DNA of 64,000 nucleotides, from assembly GCA_024684375.1 (NCBI GenBank), contig JAIKWZ010000051.1, positions 1 through 64,000 on the forward strand. The letters run 5' to 3'. The translations under genes were made by a program, and so were the position numbers. Below the pieces are notes generated by a model. That model had not been told where the DNA came from and did not search any database. It was given only the letters and a program-made list of their open reading frames with translations. Positions 18,293 through 26,565 of the stretch are shown in pieces. This DNA comes from Clostridiales bacterium (GTDB lineage: Bacteria; Bacillota; Clostridia; Christensenellales; Aristaeellaceae). Position 1 is the stretch's first letter; each line of letters starts with the position of its first letter.

Positions 18293-18308
18293 AGTATTGC
18301 GCGTGATA

Positions 18309-20624
18309 TCAGAATGCCATATGCGTTATTGACATGCTGCCGTCCTTGCCGTACACGGTGAGCACGATGTCATTATCCCTGTCCCACTCGATATCTACGG
18401 TCCGTCCGCCTTTGACGCGCAGGCCGTGCACCGAGCCCTTTCTCCAGCTTTCCGGAAGCGCGGGAAGGGGCATGACGCTGCCGTCATCGTCGGTCGTCAC
18501 CAGCATCTCACAGATGCCGGAGAGCGCGCCGAAGTTGCCGTCGATCTGGAAGGGGGGATGCGCGTCGAAGAGGTTAAGGTACGTGCCGCCGGAGCGGGAG
18601 CCGGAGGCGTAGCTCACATCGGGATTGCGCCCGTCCGCGGTATACAGCTGGTTGTCAAGCAGCTTGAGGGCATGGTCGCCGTCTTTGAGGCGCGCCCACA
18701 TGTTTATGCGCCAGCCCATGGCCCAGCCGGTGCTCTCATCCCCGCGTCGTTCAAGCGATACGCGGCACGCATTGGCAAGCTCAGGCGTTCTTTCGGGGCT
18801 TATCCTGTGACCGGGGTGCAGCCCGTACATATGGGACATGTGGCGGTGGTGCACATCCCACTCCTCGAAATTCTCGTTCCATTCCTTAAGTTCGCCGTAT
18901 TTGCCGGTGTCTGGCAGGCGCAGGTTCTCGAACTTGGGGCGTATCTCATCTGCAAGCTCGGCGTCCGCGCCCAACAGTTTGCTGGATTTCAGGAACATAT
19001 CGAATATGTCGTAAGCCAGCTCCTGGGTCATTGTGCTCCATTTGGCCACGGCTATGGCCTGACCTTCCAGCCTGAACACGTTTTCGGGTGAGGTGGCGGG
19101 GGAAAGGATCCACTTGCCTTCTTCGTCCTGTGTGGCCAGACCGTTAAAGAAGCGGGCGTTTTCCAGAACGATGGGATAGACTTCGTCCCTGAGATAATCG
19201 ATATCGTCCAGATACTCATATTTTTCCCACACGGCGCGCATAAGCCATGCTTCGCCCATGGGCCAGTTGGCGAACGACGCAGAACCGTGGCATTTAGCGC
19301 CTACCGGAGTGGTGAGCCGCCAAGCGTCCGTGTTGTGATGGGCACAGCTGCCGTTAAGGCCGTAATACACTTTTGCGGTGCGCTTGCCGCTTTCGCAGAC
19401 CTCACTGACCAGCCTCTCCATGGGTTCCAGGCACTCGGCAAGGTTGACCGCCAAAGTGGGCCAATAGTTCATTTCGGTGTTGATGTTTATCGTGTAGTTG
19501 CAGTTCCAGGGCGGGCGTACGCTGGAATTCCAGATGCCCTGCAGGTTCATGGGCTGAGTGCCGGGACGGGAGCCGGAGATCATGAGATAACGGCCAAAGT
19601 TGAAGTACAGAGCGTACAGGGAATTATCTTTTATCCCGTTTTCATGGCCGTAAAGCCTTTCATCAGTGGGTTTGTGGGTGAGAGGACCTTCACCAAGGTC
19701 GAGACTGCAGCGTCCGTACAGCGCGGCAAAGTCTGCCTCGTGCCTGCGCAGCAGTTCGGGATAATCGGTATTCAGCGCCTTTTCCGCGTCTTCAATACAG
19801 GGAGCGATATAAGGCTTGCCCTGCAGGACAGGATGCTTGTCCCAGCCGTTATAGGAAGTCCGCGCGGCTATGACCAGTGTGAGTTCGTCAGCGTTGATTA
19901 TCCTGAGTCCCGCGCCGGCAGACTCTGTTTTGCCGCCCGCTCGTTTTACGGCCAAGCGGCAGCAAAAGCGCATGCCCTGAGATTCGGGGGAAGCCGAATA
20001 CTCCATTTTTGCGTCGCTTCTCTGAAAATCGCGGTATATCCATTTAACGCCGGGGCATGACCCATCAAAATCAATATAGTCTTGCCGCACACGGCATACA
20101 GCGTCGAGGGCGCTTCTGAGTGAGATATCCGCGCTGATGCTGCCGGGCTTGTCAGCCGTAACGCGGCAGACGATGACCTGATCCGGAAAGCTCGCGAATG
20201 CCTCGCGCGTGAAGCGCACGCCTTCGGCGGTATAGCTTACCGTGTGTACGCCCCGGGACATGTCCAGCGCGCGGGTATAGCCGCTGATCTCGCCCGCGTG
20301 AGCGAAGGCGATATCCGCTTCTCCCAATGCCAGGTACATTTGCGACCAAAGCCCCGTGCAGTGTTCTTCCAACAGCTCCTGGGCTTTGATGTATTCACCC
20401 CGCGCGGCAAGTTCCCTCGCCTCGGCCCAGTATTTCGGAGCGTCCTCCTGCCCGTAAAACGAGGGGTTTCCGCTCCACAGGCTGTCCTCGTTAAGGCTAA
20501 GCCGCTCCAGACGTGCCCCGCCGTAAACCATCGCGCCAAGCCTTCCGTTGCCTATAGGCAGCGCCTCATTCCAGCAGCCGGCCTCCTGGCGGTACCATAA
20601 ACGGTCGTTATGATCGGGTCCCAT
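18309..20624 (-). CDS. GH95 alpha-L-fucosidase / alpha-L-galactosidase
   Basis: A 771-residue protein without signal peptide. GH95 signatures appear in order. ALPIGNGRLGAMVYGG and LSLNEDSLWSG lie at the N terminus. NLQGIWNSSVRPPW and NINTEMNYWP (about 376) carry the asparagines that activate water in AfcA-type enzymes. SPATSPENVF (about 508) holds the general acid glutamate. DGNFGALSGICEML (about 693) holds the supporting aspartate. The family cleaves terminal alpha-1,2-L-fucose or alpha-L-galactose from glycans, including plant xyloglucan and rhamnogalacturonan side chains. The ATG at 20624 follows AAGGGGGC; earlier in-frame starts would overlap the promoter. It acts in the cytoplasm, inferred from the missing signal. 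Confidence 0.93.
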   Translation of the reverse strand: MGPDHNDRLWYRQEAGCWNEALPIGNGRLGAMVYGGARLERLSLNEDSLWSGNPSFYGQEDAPKYWAEARELAARGEYIKAQELLEEHCTGLWSQMYLALGEADIAFAHAGEISGYTRALDMSRGVHTVSYTAEGVRFTREAFASFPDQVIVCRVTADKPGSISADISLRSALDAVCRVRQDYIDFDGSCPGVKWIYRDFQRSDAKMEYSASPESQGMRFCCRLAVKRAGGKTESAGAGLRIINADELTLVIAARTSYNGWDKHPVLQGKPYIAPCIEDAEKALNTDYPELLRRHEADFAALYGRCSLDLGEGPLTHKPTDERLYGHENGIKDNSLYALYFNFGRYLMISGSRPGTQPMNLQGIWNSSVRPPWNCNYTININTEMNYWPTLAVNLAECLEPMERLVSEVCESGKRTAKVYYGLNGSCAHHNTDAWRLTTPVGAKCHGSASFANWPMGEAWLMRAVWEKYEYLDDIDYLRDEVYPIVLENARFFNGLATQDEEGKWILSPATSPENVFRLEGQAIAVAKWSTMTQELAYDIFDMFLKSSKLLGADAELADEIRPKFENLRLPDTGKYGELKEWNENFEEWDVHHRHMSHMYGLHPGHRISPERTPELANACRVSLERRGDESTGWAMGWRINMWARLKDGDHALKLLDNQLYTADGRNPDVSYASGSRSGGTYLNLFDAHPPFQIDGNFGALSGICEMLVTTDDDGSVMPLPALPESWRKGSVHGLRVKGGRTVDIEWDRDNDIVLTVYGKDGSMSITHMAF

Positions 20625-20655
20625 ATTTGCCCCCTTAACTGTGTTATTTAAAACT

Positions 20656-20684
20656 ATAATAACGCCCTTGGGCGGGAGTGTCAA
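20656..20684 (-). promoter_or_regulatory. Sigma-A promoter of the GH95 gene with embedded inverted repeats
   Basis: On the minus strand TTGACA (20684-20679) and TATTAT (20661-20656) are 17 bp apart. The spacer holds CGCCC-tt-GGGCG (20663-20674). The -10 is flanked by GTTATT (20643-20648) and AATAAC (20658-20663) in inverted order. These are candidate repressor sites. Confidence 0.7.
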
Positions 20685-20712
20685 GCCAAGAAGTATAAGA
20701 ATATGCGCGGAC

Positions 20713-20741
20713 TTGCTCCAAAGCAAGGAAAGGCGTATAAT
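20713..20741 (+). promoter_or_regulatory. Sigma-A-type promoter for the SpoU methyltransferase gene
   Basis: TTGCTC (20713-20718) and TATAAT (20736-20741) are 17 bp apart, about 32 nt before the ATG at 20774. Confidence 0.65.
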
Positions 20742-20773
20742 CAGAGTGGAAACAGCCAAGACAGGTGAAAGAA

Positions 20774-21565
20774 ATGATAATCTGCGACATAGACTTAGGC
20801 GCTCCCGAGCTTCAGGCATACTGCGCTCTCACGCAGAAACAGGCGCACAGCGAGGGCGTGTTCATAGCTGAAAGCATCAACGTGATACAAAGCGCACTGG
20901 ACGCGGGGATAAAGCCGCTGAGCCTGCTGTGCGAGCGGCGGCACGCCGAGGGAAAAGCGGCTGAGCTGATAAAAAAGCTGGGAGATATACCTGTTTACAC
21001 GCCGCCAGACGAAGCAATAAAAAAGCTCACCGGCTACGAGCTGTCAAGGGGAGTGCTGTGCGCAATGGAGCGCCCGATCCCGATGACAGCAGATGAAGCG
21101 CTGGCTGATGCGCACTGCTGCGCGGTAATGGAGAACGTGAGAGACGAGACAAACCTTGGCGCGATCTTCCGCAGCGCGGCGGCGCTGGGAATGGACGCGG
21201 TGATGCTCTGCGGCAGCTGCTCCGACCCGTTAAGCCGCAGGGCAGCGCGGGTGAGCACGGGAGCGGTGTTCCGTCTGCCATGGGCAAGGCTGCCCGCGCT
21301 GAGCGAAGGAGGCGCCGAAATACTAAAACGCCGGGGGTTCACTCTGTGCGCGCTGGCGCTGAGCGACAGGTCTGAAGGGCCCGAAGCGCTCGCAAATGCA
21401 GTAATGCCCGCTGTTGTGCTGGGCAACGAGGGGGAAGGGCTCAGCCGTGAAGCCGTGGCCTGCTGCGATATCACCGTGCGCATACCCATGCGCAGGGGAG
21501 TGGACTCACTTAACGTTTCCGCCGCGGCGGCCATTGCGTTCTGGGAAGCGGGGAAACGCGGATAG
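20774..21565 (+). CDS. SpoU/TrmH-family RNA 2'-O-methyltransferase
   Basis: A 263-residue protein of the SPOUT class, which uses SAM to methylate ribose 2'-OH in rRNA or tRNA. The three SpoU motifs are clear. Motif 1 is ENVRDETNLGAIFRSAAALG. Motif 2 is AVVLGNEGEGLSREAV. Motif 3 is VRIPMRRGVDSLNVSAAAAI at the C-terminal trefoil knot. The N-terminal ~90 residues look like the substrate-binding L30e-like domain (FIAESINVIQSALDAG). AGGTGA lies 5 nt before the ATG at 20774; a GTG nine nucleotides earlier is an alternative start. It is a housekeeping-type gene between two glycan or transport blocks. Confidence 0.92.
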   Translation: MIICDIDLGAPELQAYCALTQKQAHSEGVFIAESINVIQSALDAGIKPLSLLCERRHAEGKAAELIKKLGDIPVYTPPDEAIKKLTGYELSRGVLCAMERPIPMTADEALADAHCCAVMENVRDETNLGAIFRSAAALGMDAVMLCGSCSDPLSRRAARVSTGAVFRLPWARLPALSEGGAEILKRRGFTLCALALSDRSEGPEALANAVMPAVVLGNEGEGLSREAVACCDITVRIPMRRGVDSLNVSAAAAIAFWEAGKRG

Positions 21566-21584
21566 ACCTGCCTTCCCGGCCGCG

Positions 21585-22349
21585 TCATTTGCCGGCTGCG
21601 TACTCCGCCAGCGCGAGGGCGATCTCAAAATGCCCGGAATCGTGCTGTGTGTGCCGAACCTGATCCTTTTCTCTCCTTTGTGTCCATTCGGGCGCGTCAA
21701 GCAGGTCGCCGCCTGTAAAGAACATATACAGTTCAAGACCCCTGAAATCGCACACCGCCTGGACGGCGGCCCCTTCCATTTCCACCGAGATGCATCCGTC
21801 CGCTTTGCGCTTTTCAAAATTATTGAGCGTTTCGCGGTAGAACGCGTCGGTGGTCCAGGTCTTTCCCAGAACATAAGGGATACCGTTTTCCCGCATGAAT
21901 GCGGCGACAACTCCTGAGTTTCTGACGGTTATGTAATCGGAAGCGGGCGCGTAATGGTAGGACGTGCCTTCATCCCTGTAAGCCTCTGTGGGGATCATGA
22001 CCTTTCCCCGGGCGATCTCCTTGTTGAGACAGCCGGCGCCGCCGAAATGTATCACCTTGTCCGTATTCAGCACCGATAATACTTCTTCAACGGTCGCAGC
22101 GCAGGCAGGAGCGCCCACCCAGGTCCTATAGAAACCGTATTTCCTGCCATGATAGTTCATAAGGAAAACGGGCGTCGAGCCGTGCGCCATGTACAGGTCT
22201 CCGATTTTTTCGCACTCGTAGTTCTCCGTCACGTATTTTTCGATCACGTGGGAGAAAGTCAGTATAACGGCGTCCGCTTTAGGGGCGCTTTCATTTCTTT
22301 GCGGGCTGATCTTCGCGGGTGATCTGTTGTCGAATGAGTCCGTTATCAT
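21585..22349 (-). CDS. Nucleoside phosphorylase family protein
   Basis: A 254-residue protein of the PNP/UDP phosphorylase superfamily, which splits nucleosides with phosphate into base and ribose-1-phosphate. Visible signs are the central sheet (VIHFGGAGCLN near residue 100), the ribose-binding CISVEMEGAAVQAVCDFRG (about 180-198) with the conserved MEGAA, and TGGDLLDAP after it. The substrate base cannot be assigned. It is the last gene of the leftward Fbp-type transporter operon, 16 nt after the HAD gene. The context suggests salvage of an imported phosphorylated compound, which is inference. Confidence 0.8.
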   Translation of the reverse strand: MITDSFDNRSPAKISPQRNESAPKADAVILTFSHVIEKYVTENYECEKIGDLYMAHGSTPVFLMNYHGRKYGFYRTWVGAPACAATVEEVLSVLNTDKVIHFGGAGCLNKEIARGKVMIPTEAYRDEGTSYHYAPASDYITVRNSGVVAAFMRENGIPYVLGKTWTTDAFYRETLNNFEKRKADGCISVEMEGAAVQAVCDFRGLELYMFFTGGDLLDAPEWTQRREKDQVRHTQHDSGHFEIALALAEYAAGK

Positions 22350-22365
22350 AAGCTTATTTCTCCGT

Positions 22366-23022
22366 TTACAGATACTTAAGTATTTCGCTCAGGGTGTCAA
22401 CGGTATGGTCGGGGGCGTCCGCTTCGCAGGACGGTTCCGATAAAGCGGCGATCCCTTTTTTGATACGTATGGTGCGCATGCCCAGCTGTTTCGCGGGGCG
22501 GATGTCATTGTCCAGCCGGTCGCCGACCATTACGGCGTTTTCGGGTCTGCATTTTGCCGTTTCAAGTGCCCGCAGGAATATATCAGGGTCAGGCTTGGAT
22601 ACGCCCATGTCGGCGGAGGAGGCGATGACAGAGAAAAACTCACCCAGGCCCCAGGCGTCAAGCCGTTCCTTAGCCCCGGGGACCTGGTTGGCGATCACGC
22701 CGAGCCTGTAACCCTTGCCGCGCAGCGCTGACAATGTCTTACGGCAGTCATCAAACGGCACTTCATCCTCGCTGTGCCAGGGAGTTTTGATGAGGCCGAA
22801 ATACTCGATCGCCTTATTGTCCCCGTCGTGGCCCGCTTTGGCGAACTCCGCGCGCTTTTCAGCGAACTGCTCAAATGACACAGCTGTGCCGCGGATCATG
22901 TCCTTGATGCGATGCGCGTAAGCGGCTTCCTCGTCCACCAGCGTGGAGCCGATGTCGAAGAAGACCCAGTAAATGGGTCTATTCTTTTGAGACATCGATC
23001 CAGTATCGGCAGATTGGCTCAT
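22366..23022 (-). CDS. HAD-superfamily hydrolase
   Basis: A 218-residue phosphatase-like protein of the haloacid dehalogenase fold. Motif I is FFDIGSTLVDEE, with glycine-serine in place of the usual second aspartate (DxD becomes DIG), so it departs from standard phosphatases. Motif II is around GVIAN, and motif III/IV is KPDPDIFLRAL with MVGDRLDNDIRPAKQLG. The ATG at 23022 has GAGG six nt upstream, giving a 44-nt overlap with the GNAT gene; an ATG at 22995 is the alternative. The second acidic residue of motif I normally protonates the leaving group, so it could be a pseudophosphatase or have another activity. Confidence 0.82.
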   Translation of the reverse strand: MSQSADTGSMSQKNRPIYWVFFDIGSTLVDEEAAYAHRIKDMIRGTAVSFEQFAEKRAEFAKAGHDGDNKAIEYFGLIKTPWHSEDEVPFDDCRKTLSALRGKGYRLGVIANQVPGAKERLDAWGLGEFFSVIASSADMGVSKPDPDIFLRALETAKCRPENAVMVGDRLDNDIRPAKQLGMRTIRIKKGIAALSEPSCEADAPDHTVDTLSEILKYL

Positions 23023-23515
23023 TTTCACCCTCAACAGTGACTGTGTTTTCAAGCACGCCGCCGCAATTCTCTATCACCTTGCGGGAGCCCGCGTTGCTTT
23101 CATAAGCGCTGACCAGAACCCGGTATATCCTTTTCTCCCTGGCCTGCTCGAGCGTCAATCGAAGGATACGGGTGGCGTAACCCTTTCTCCGATCGCTGGG
23201 ACGGACTCCGTATCCGATATGTCCCCACGCCTGAAGGCCTTCGACCGTAAGATAATGCCTGAGGCTGGCCGCGCCGACCAGCCTTCCGGTCTCGTCGATC
23301 ACGAAATATGACGTGCTCGCCGCGTAACGTTTGTCGAGGATGCCATGCTCGCAGTCGTCGAGCATCCGAACGAGTGAGGCAAATTCGTCCAGACTATCAG
23401 CAGACCTGCTCAGGAACCATGGCGCGATCAGCGTGCCGCTTTCGCGCCATTCATTCATCATGTCATTGAACTGCTCAAAGTGCGTCAGATCGGGCTTGGC
23501 AATATACAGTTTCAT
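22979..23515 (-). CDS. GNAT-family N-acetyltransferase
   Basis: A 178-residue acetyl-CoA-dependent transferase. It has the GNAT core: DETGRLVGAASLRHYL, then VRPSDRRKGYATRILRLTLEQA (the acetyl-CoA pyrophosphate loop RRKGYA near residue 112), and VLVSAYESNAGSRKVIENCGG. Its ATG overlaps the stop of the ATPase gene as ATGA, so it is translationally coupled to the transporter. The acceptor is unknown; a small amine carried by the transporter is one possibility. Confidence 0.87.
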   Translation of the reverse strand: MKLYIAKPDLTHFEQFNDMMNEWRESGTLIAPWFLSRSADSLDEFASLVRMLDDCEHGILDKRYAASTSYFVIDETGRLVGAASLRHYLTVEGLQAWGHIGYGVRPSDRRKGYATRILRLTLEQAREKRIYRVLVSAYESNAGSRKVIENCGGVLENTVTVEGENEPICRYWIDVSKE

Positions 23516-24648
23516 CCCTTTTTCTCTAAAGCCACTTTTTCGCCAAACGAAATCCTGCCCGAACCTGCGGCCTTCTGGGTCGCCTGATCGAACAGCATTA
23601 TGTCGCTGCCCACGATGTCCATGCGCACTTTGGAATCCACCTCGTAGTCCACGGAGCCGAACACCACGCTGGTGAGCATTGTTTCACCGCAGCTGGCTTT
23701 TACGGTGGTCTCCATTCCGGCGGGCAGGGTGGAGTATATGGCTGCCTCCAGAACGCCGTCCGGGCTTATGGGCAGGAATTCGGGCCTGACGCCCAGTATG
23801 GCGTCTTCGCCCACTTCACCCGCGTTTTTGGTTTCGAACAGTGCCTCGTGCCCCAGGAAACTCAGCTTCAGGCCGTTTTGCCGGCGGCCAAGCACTTTGG
23901 CGGGGATAAAGTTCATGGTGGGATTGCCTACGAAGCCCGCCACGAATGTGTTGGCCGGGCGGTTGTAGATTTCAAGCGGCGGCGCGTACTGCTGCAGTAC
24001 GCCCGTCTCCATCAGGCATACGCGGGTGGACAGGGTCATGGCCTCAAGCTGGTCGTGCGTCACGTAAACGAAGGTGGAGTTGGTGTCGGTGTGCAGGCGC
24101 TTTAATTCCGTGCGCATCTCGCCCCTCAGCTTGGCGTCAAGGTTTGAAAGCGGTTCGTCCATGAACAGCACCCGGGGACTGGGCGCCAGCGTGCGGGCGA
24201 TGGCCACCCTCTGCTGCTGACCGCCGGAAAGCTCGGCAGGGTATCGCTTCACGAACTGCTCGATCTTGAGCAGCCTTAACATCTCCTGCACCCGCTCTTT
24301 TATGCGGTTTTTGTCCCATTTGAGCATCTCCAGGCCAAAGGCGATGTTCTGGTACACCGTCATGTGCGGCCACAGCGCGTAGTTCTGGAACAGGAAGCCT
24401 ATATCGCGCTTGTTGGGAGGCAGGTTTATACCCTTTTCAGAGTCGTATACAGGTTTTCCGTCTATGAGGATGCGGCCGGAAGTGGGCGTCTCAAGCCCCG
24501 CGATCATGCGCAGGGTGGTGGTCTTGCCGCAGCCGGAAGGGCCCAGAAGCGTTACGAAGCCGCGGTCCTCTATGACCAGGTTAAGGTCGTCAACGGCGAC
24601 GAACTTGTCAAAGCGTTTATTGATGTGTTCAAGAATGATTTGCGGCAT
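23512..24648 (-). CDS. ABC transporter ATPase, FbpC/PotA/UgpC-like
   Basis: A 378-residue ATP-binding subunit. Walker A GPSGCGKTT is near residue 36, the Q loop is FLFQNYALWPH, the signature is LSGGQQQRVAIARTL, Walker B is VLFMDEPLSNLD, and the switch histidine is in YVTHDQLEAM. A C-terminal TOBE-like regulatory region (about 240-370) follows. It energises the fused permease encoded just upstream, with 4 nt between. It is the only import ATPase in the window. Relatives serve iron(III), thiamine, polyamine, phosphonate and sugar-phosphate import, so the substrate is open. Confidence 0.93.
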   Translation of the reverse strand: MPQIILEHINKRFDKFVAVDDLNLVIEDRGFVTLLGPSGCGKTTTLRMIAGLETPTSGRILIDGKPVYDSEKGINLPPNKRDIGFLFQNYALWPHMTVYQNIAFGLEMLKWDKNRIKERVQEMLRLLKIEQFVKRYPAELSGGQQQRVAIARTLAPSPRVLFMDEPLSNLDAKLRGEMRTELKRLHTDTNSTFVYVTHDQLEAMTLSTRVCLMETGVLQQYAPPLEIYNRPANTFVAGFVGNPTMNFIPAKVLGRRQNGLKLSFLGHEALFETKNAGEVGEDAILGVRPEFLPISPDGVLEAAIYSTLPAGMETTVKASCGETMLTSVVFGSVDYEVDSKVRMDIVGSDIMLFDQATQKAAGSGRISFGEKVALEKKG

Positions 24649-24652
24649 AAGC

Positions 24653-26476
24653 TTAACCTCCGATTCCCTTGTCGAATGACGCGCCGGTCAGCTTGTTTAC
24701 CAGCGTATTGATGCCGATGATAATGAGTATTATAAGCAGCGTGACCGCGCTGCCGTATTGCGAATAGCCCGTTTCGTTGAATGAGAACAGCATGGTCGTG
24801 AGCAGATAGCGGGGATACGGTACCAAAAGCGTAAACAGCGCGACCTCGCGCATAACGTTTATCACGGGCAGGAGGTAGCCGGAAATGATGGCGCTTTTCT
24901 GTATGGGGAAGAGGATGCGCGCCATGCGCGTGACCCAGGGCACGCCGAAAATGGTGGCAGCCTCCTCGATCTCGGGCGAGATCTGCATCATGGAGTTGAC
25001 GCCGGAACGTGAGGCGAAGGGCAGGAACTTGACGCCTGCCACCAGCCCCAGCAGGAAGAAGGAGCCGTACATCCATTTGAACCCGCCGCTGGTGGCGACT
25101 GCCAGGTAAATGGTGCCGAAGGCCATGGCGGGCATCAGGTAGGGGAAGAACGCCAGGTTTTCCACTGCCCGGGACAGGAAGCTGCCCCTTCTGCGCACGC
25201 AGGCATAGCCTATCAGCATGCCGCAGGTACCTACTACCATGCTCACTGCCAGCGCCAGCCCCACCTGCCGGGCAAGGCCGGACCACATGGTGGAGTTGAT
25301 AAGTATGCCGCTGGGCATGCCAGTCTCGAACTGGGAGGCTTCCGTGCCTATCCAGAAATTGAGCGTCATGTTGGACAGCGAGTAGTTGCCGGGCTGGCGT
25401 ATCACGCTCTCAAGCGCGAATGAGACCAGCGGCATTATGGCGAAAAACAGGGTAAGGAATATGAGCAGTACGGAGATGGGCCAGTTGGCTTCTTTGAGTT
25501 TTACCAGTGAGACCTGGCCGCTTTTGCCGGTTACGGTGGTGAAGCTCTTGCGCTTGCCGGTAAAGTACTGGTTCACGCCAAGTATCAGAGTGCCCAGAAG
25601 TATGGAAATAAAGGCGATTATGTAGCCCTGCCCTTCGTAACCCGCCTGAATGAGGGCGCGCATCTTGGTGGAGAGGGTGAAGGTGCGGGTGGCCGAACCC
25701 AGAAAGACGGGGACCGTGTAACTGGCAAAGCCGGAAGAGAAAATAAGCAGGAAGGTGGACAGCACGGCCGGCATTATGATAGGCACCGTGACGCGGCGGA
25801 TGATGGTGAACCTGCTCGCCTTAAGTATCGTAGCGCTTTCTTCAAGCGTGGCGTCCATGTTTTTAAGGATGCCGCCGATCAGCAGGTAGGCGAAAGGGGA
25901 GTAGTGCAGGCCGATCACCACTATCATAGGAAACAGACCGAACACGAACCATTCCGGCATGCATATGCCGAAAACAGATTCCACCATGCCTACCACGCCG
26001 CCGCCCACTTTGCTGTTTTGGAACATATTGGTCCAGAACAGCGCAAGCGTCCAGGCGGGCATCATGTAGGGAAACACGAACACGGCTGATATGAACTTTT
26101 TACACTTTAGGTCCGAGCGGGTCACGAACCAGGCTACAGTGCCGCCTATAAGTATGCCCAGCAGTCCCGCGCCGCAGGCGACTATAAGGGAATTGAACAG
26201 GGGGATCCAGAAATTCGCCTTGCCCCATTCGTAATCCTTGAAAAGCATCTCGAAATGGTTGAGCGTAAGGCTGCCGACCTTGAGACGCAGCAGTTTTTTC
26301 TCCGTGCCGGCGTGTACCTTGAACATATTGGTGAGCATCGTCACCATGGGCGCCAATGAAAGCGCCGCCAGCACTGTCAGAAAGAACAGCAGTATCAGAT
26401 TGGCGGGTTTGGAGAAAAACGCTTTGGCCCTGAAGTAAATGGGTTCGCGCCTCAGGCCCTGACGGATCTCTTTCAT
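24653..26476 (-). CDS. Fused two-domain ABC permease, FbpB type
   Basis: A 607-residue membrane protein with about twelve transmembrane helices. Two binding-protein-dependent transport domains sit in one chain, as in FbpB and related permeases. Each half has an EAA-type loop: LEESATILKASRFTIIRRV near 220 and IEEAATIFGVPWVTRMARI near 490. It forms the whole translocation pore with two copies of the downstream ATPase. A GC-rich hairpin separates it from the binding-protein gene upstream. Confidence 0.93.
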   Translation of the reverse strand: MKEIRQGLRREPIYFRAKAFFSKPANLILLFFLTVLAALSLAPMVTMLTNMFKVHAGTEKKLLRLKVGSLTLNHFEMLFKDYEWGKANFWIPLFNSLIVACGAGLLGILIGGTVAWFVTRSDLKCKKFISAVFVFPYMMPAWTLALFWTNMFQNSKVGGGVVGMVESVFGICMPEWFVFGLFPMIVVIGLHYSPFAYLLIGGILKNMDATLEESATILKASRFTIIRRVTVPIIMPAVLSTFLLIFSSGFASYTVPVFLGSATRTFTLSTKMRALIQAGYEGQGYIIAFISILLGTLILGVNQYFTGKRKSFTTVTGKSGQVSLVKLKEANWPISVLLIFLTLFFAIMPLVSFALESVIRQPGNYSLSNMTLNFWIGTEASQFETGMPSGILINSTMWSGLARQVGLALAVSMVVGTCGMLIGYACVRRRGSFLSRAVENLAFFPYLMPAMAFGTIYLAVATSGGFKWMYGSFFLLGLVAGVKFLPFASRSGVNSMMQISPEIEEAATIFGVPWVTRMARILFPIQKSAIISGYLLPVINVMREVALFTLLVPYPRYLLTTMLFSFNETGYSQYGSAVTLLIILIIIGINTLVNKLTGASFDKGIGG

Positions 26477-26518
26477 AAGTTCACCCTCCCGAACCGCCGC
26501 GGATGATCATGGCGGCTA

Positions 26519-26554
26519 TAAAATAATAACGGCGGGGGCGATCTGACCCCCGCC
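26519..26554 (-). terminator. Intercistronic hairpin between binding protein 3 and its permease
   Basis: On the minus strand GGCGGGGG and CCCCCGCC (26531-26554) form an 8-bp stem, followed by the T-rich GTTATTATTTT. It is likely a partial terminator giving excess binding protein relative to permease and ATPase. Confidence 0.7.
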
Positions 26555-26565
26555 GCTTACAGTGT

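Noticed and set aside
23512-24648. Shared ATPase for the two LplBC permease pairs
   Set aside because: It is coupled to the fused Fbp-type permease and has no MsmX-like neighbourhood, so it is more simply assigned to its own transporter.
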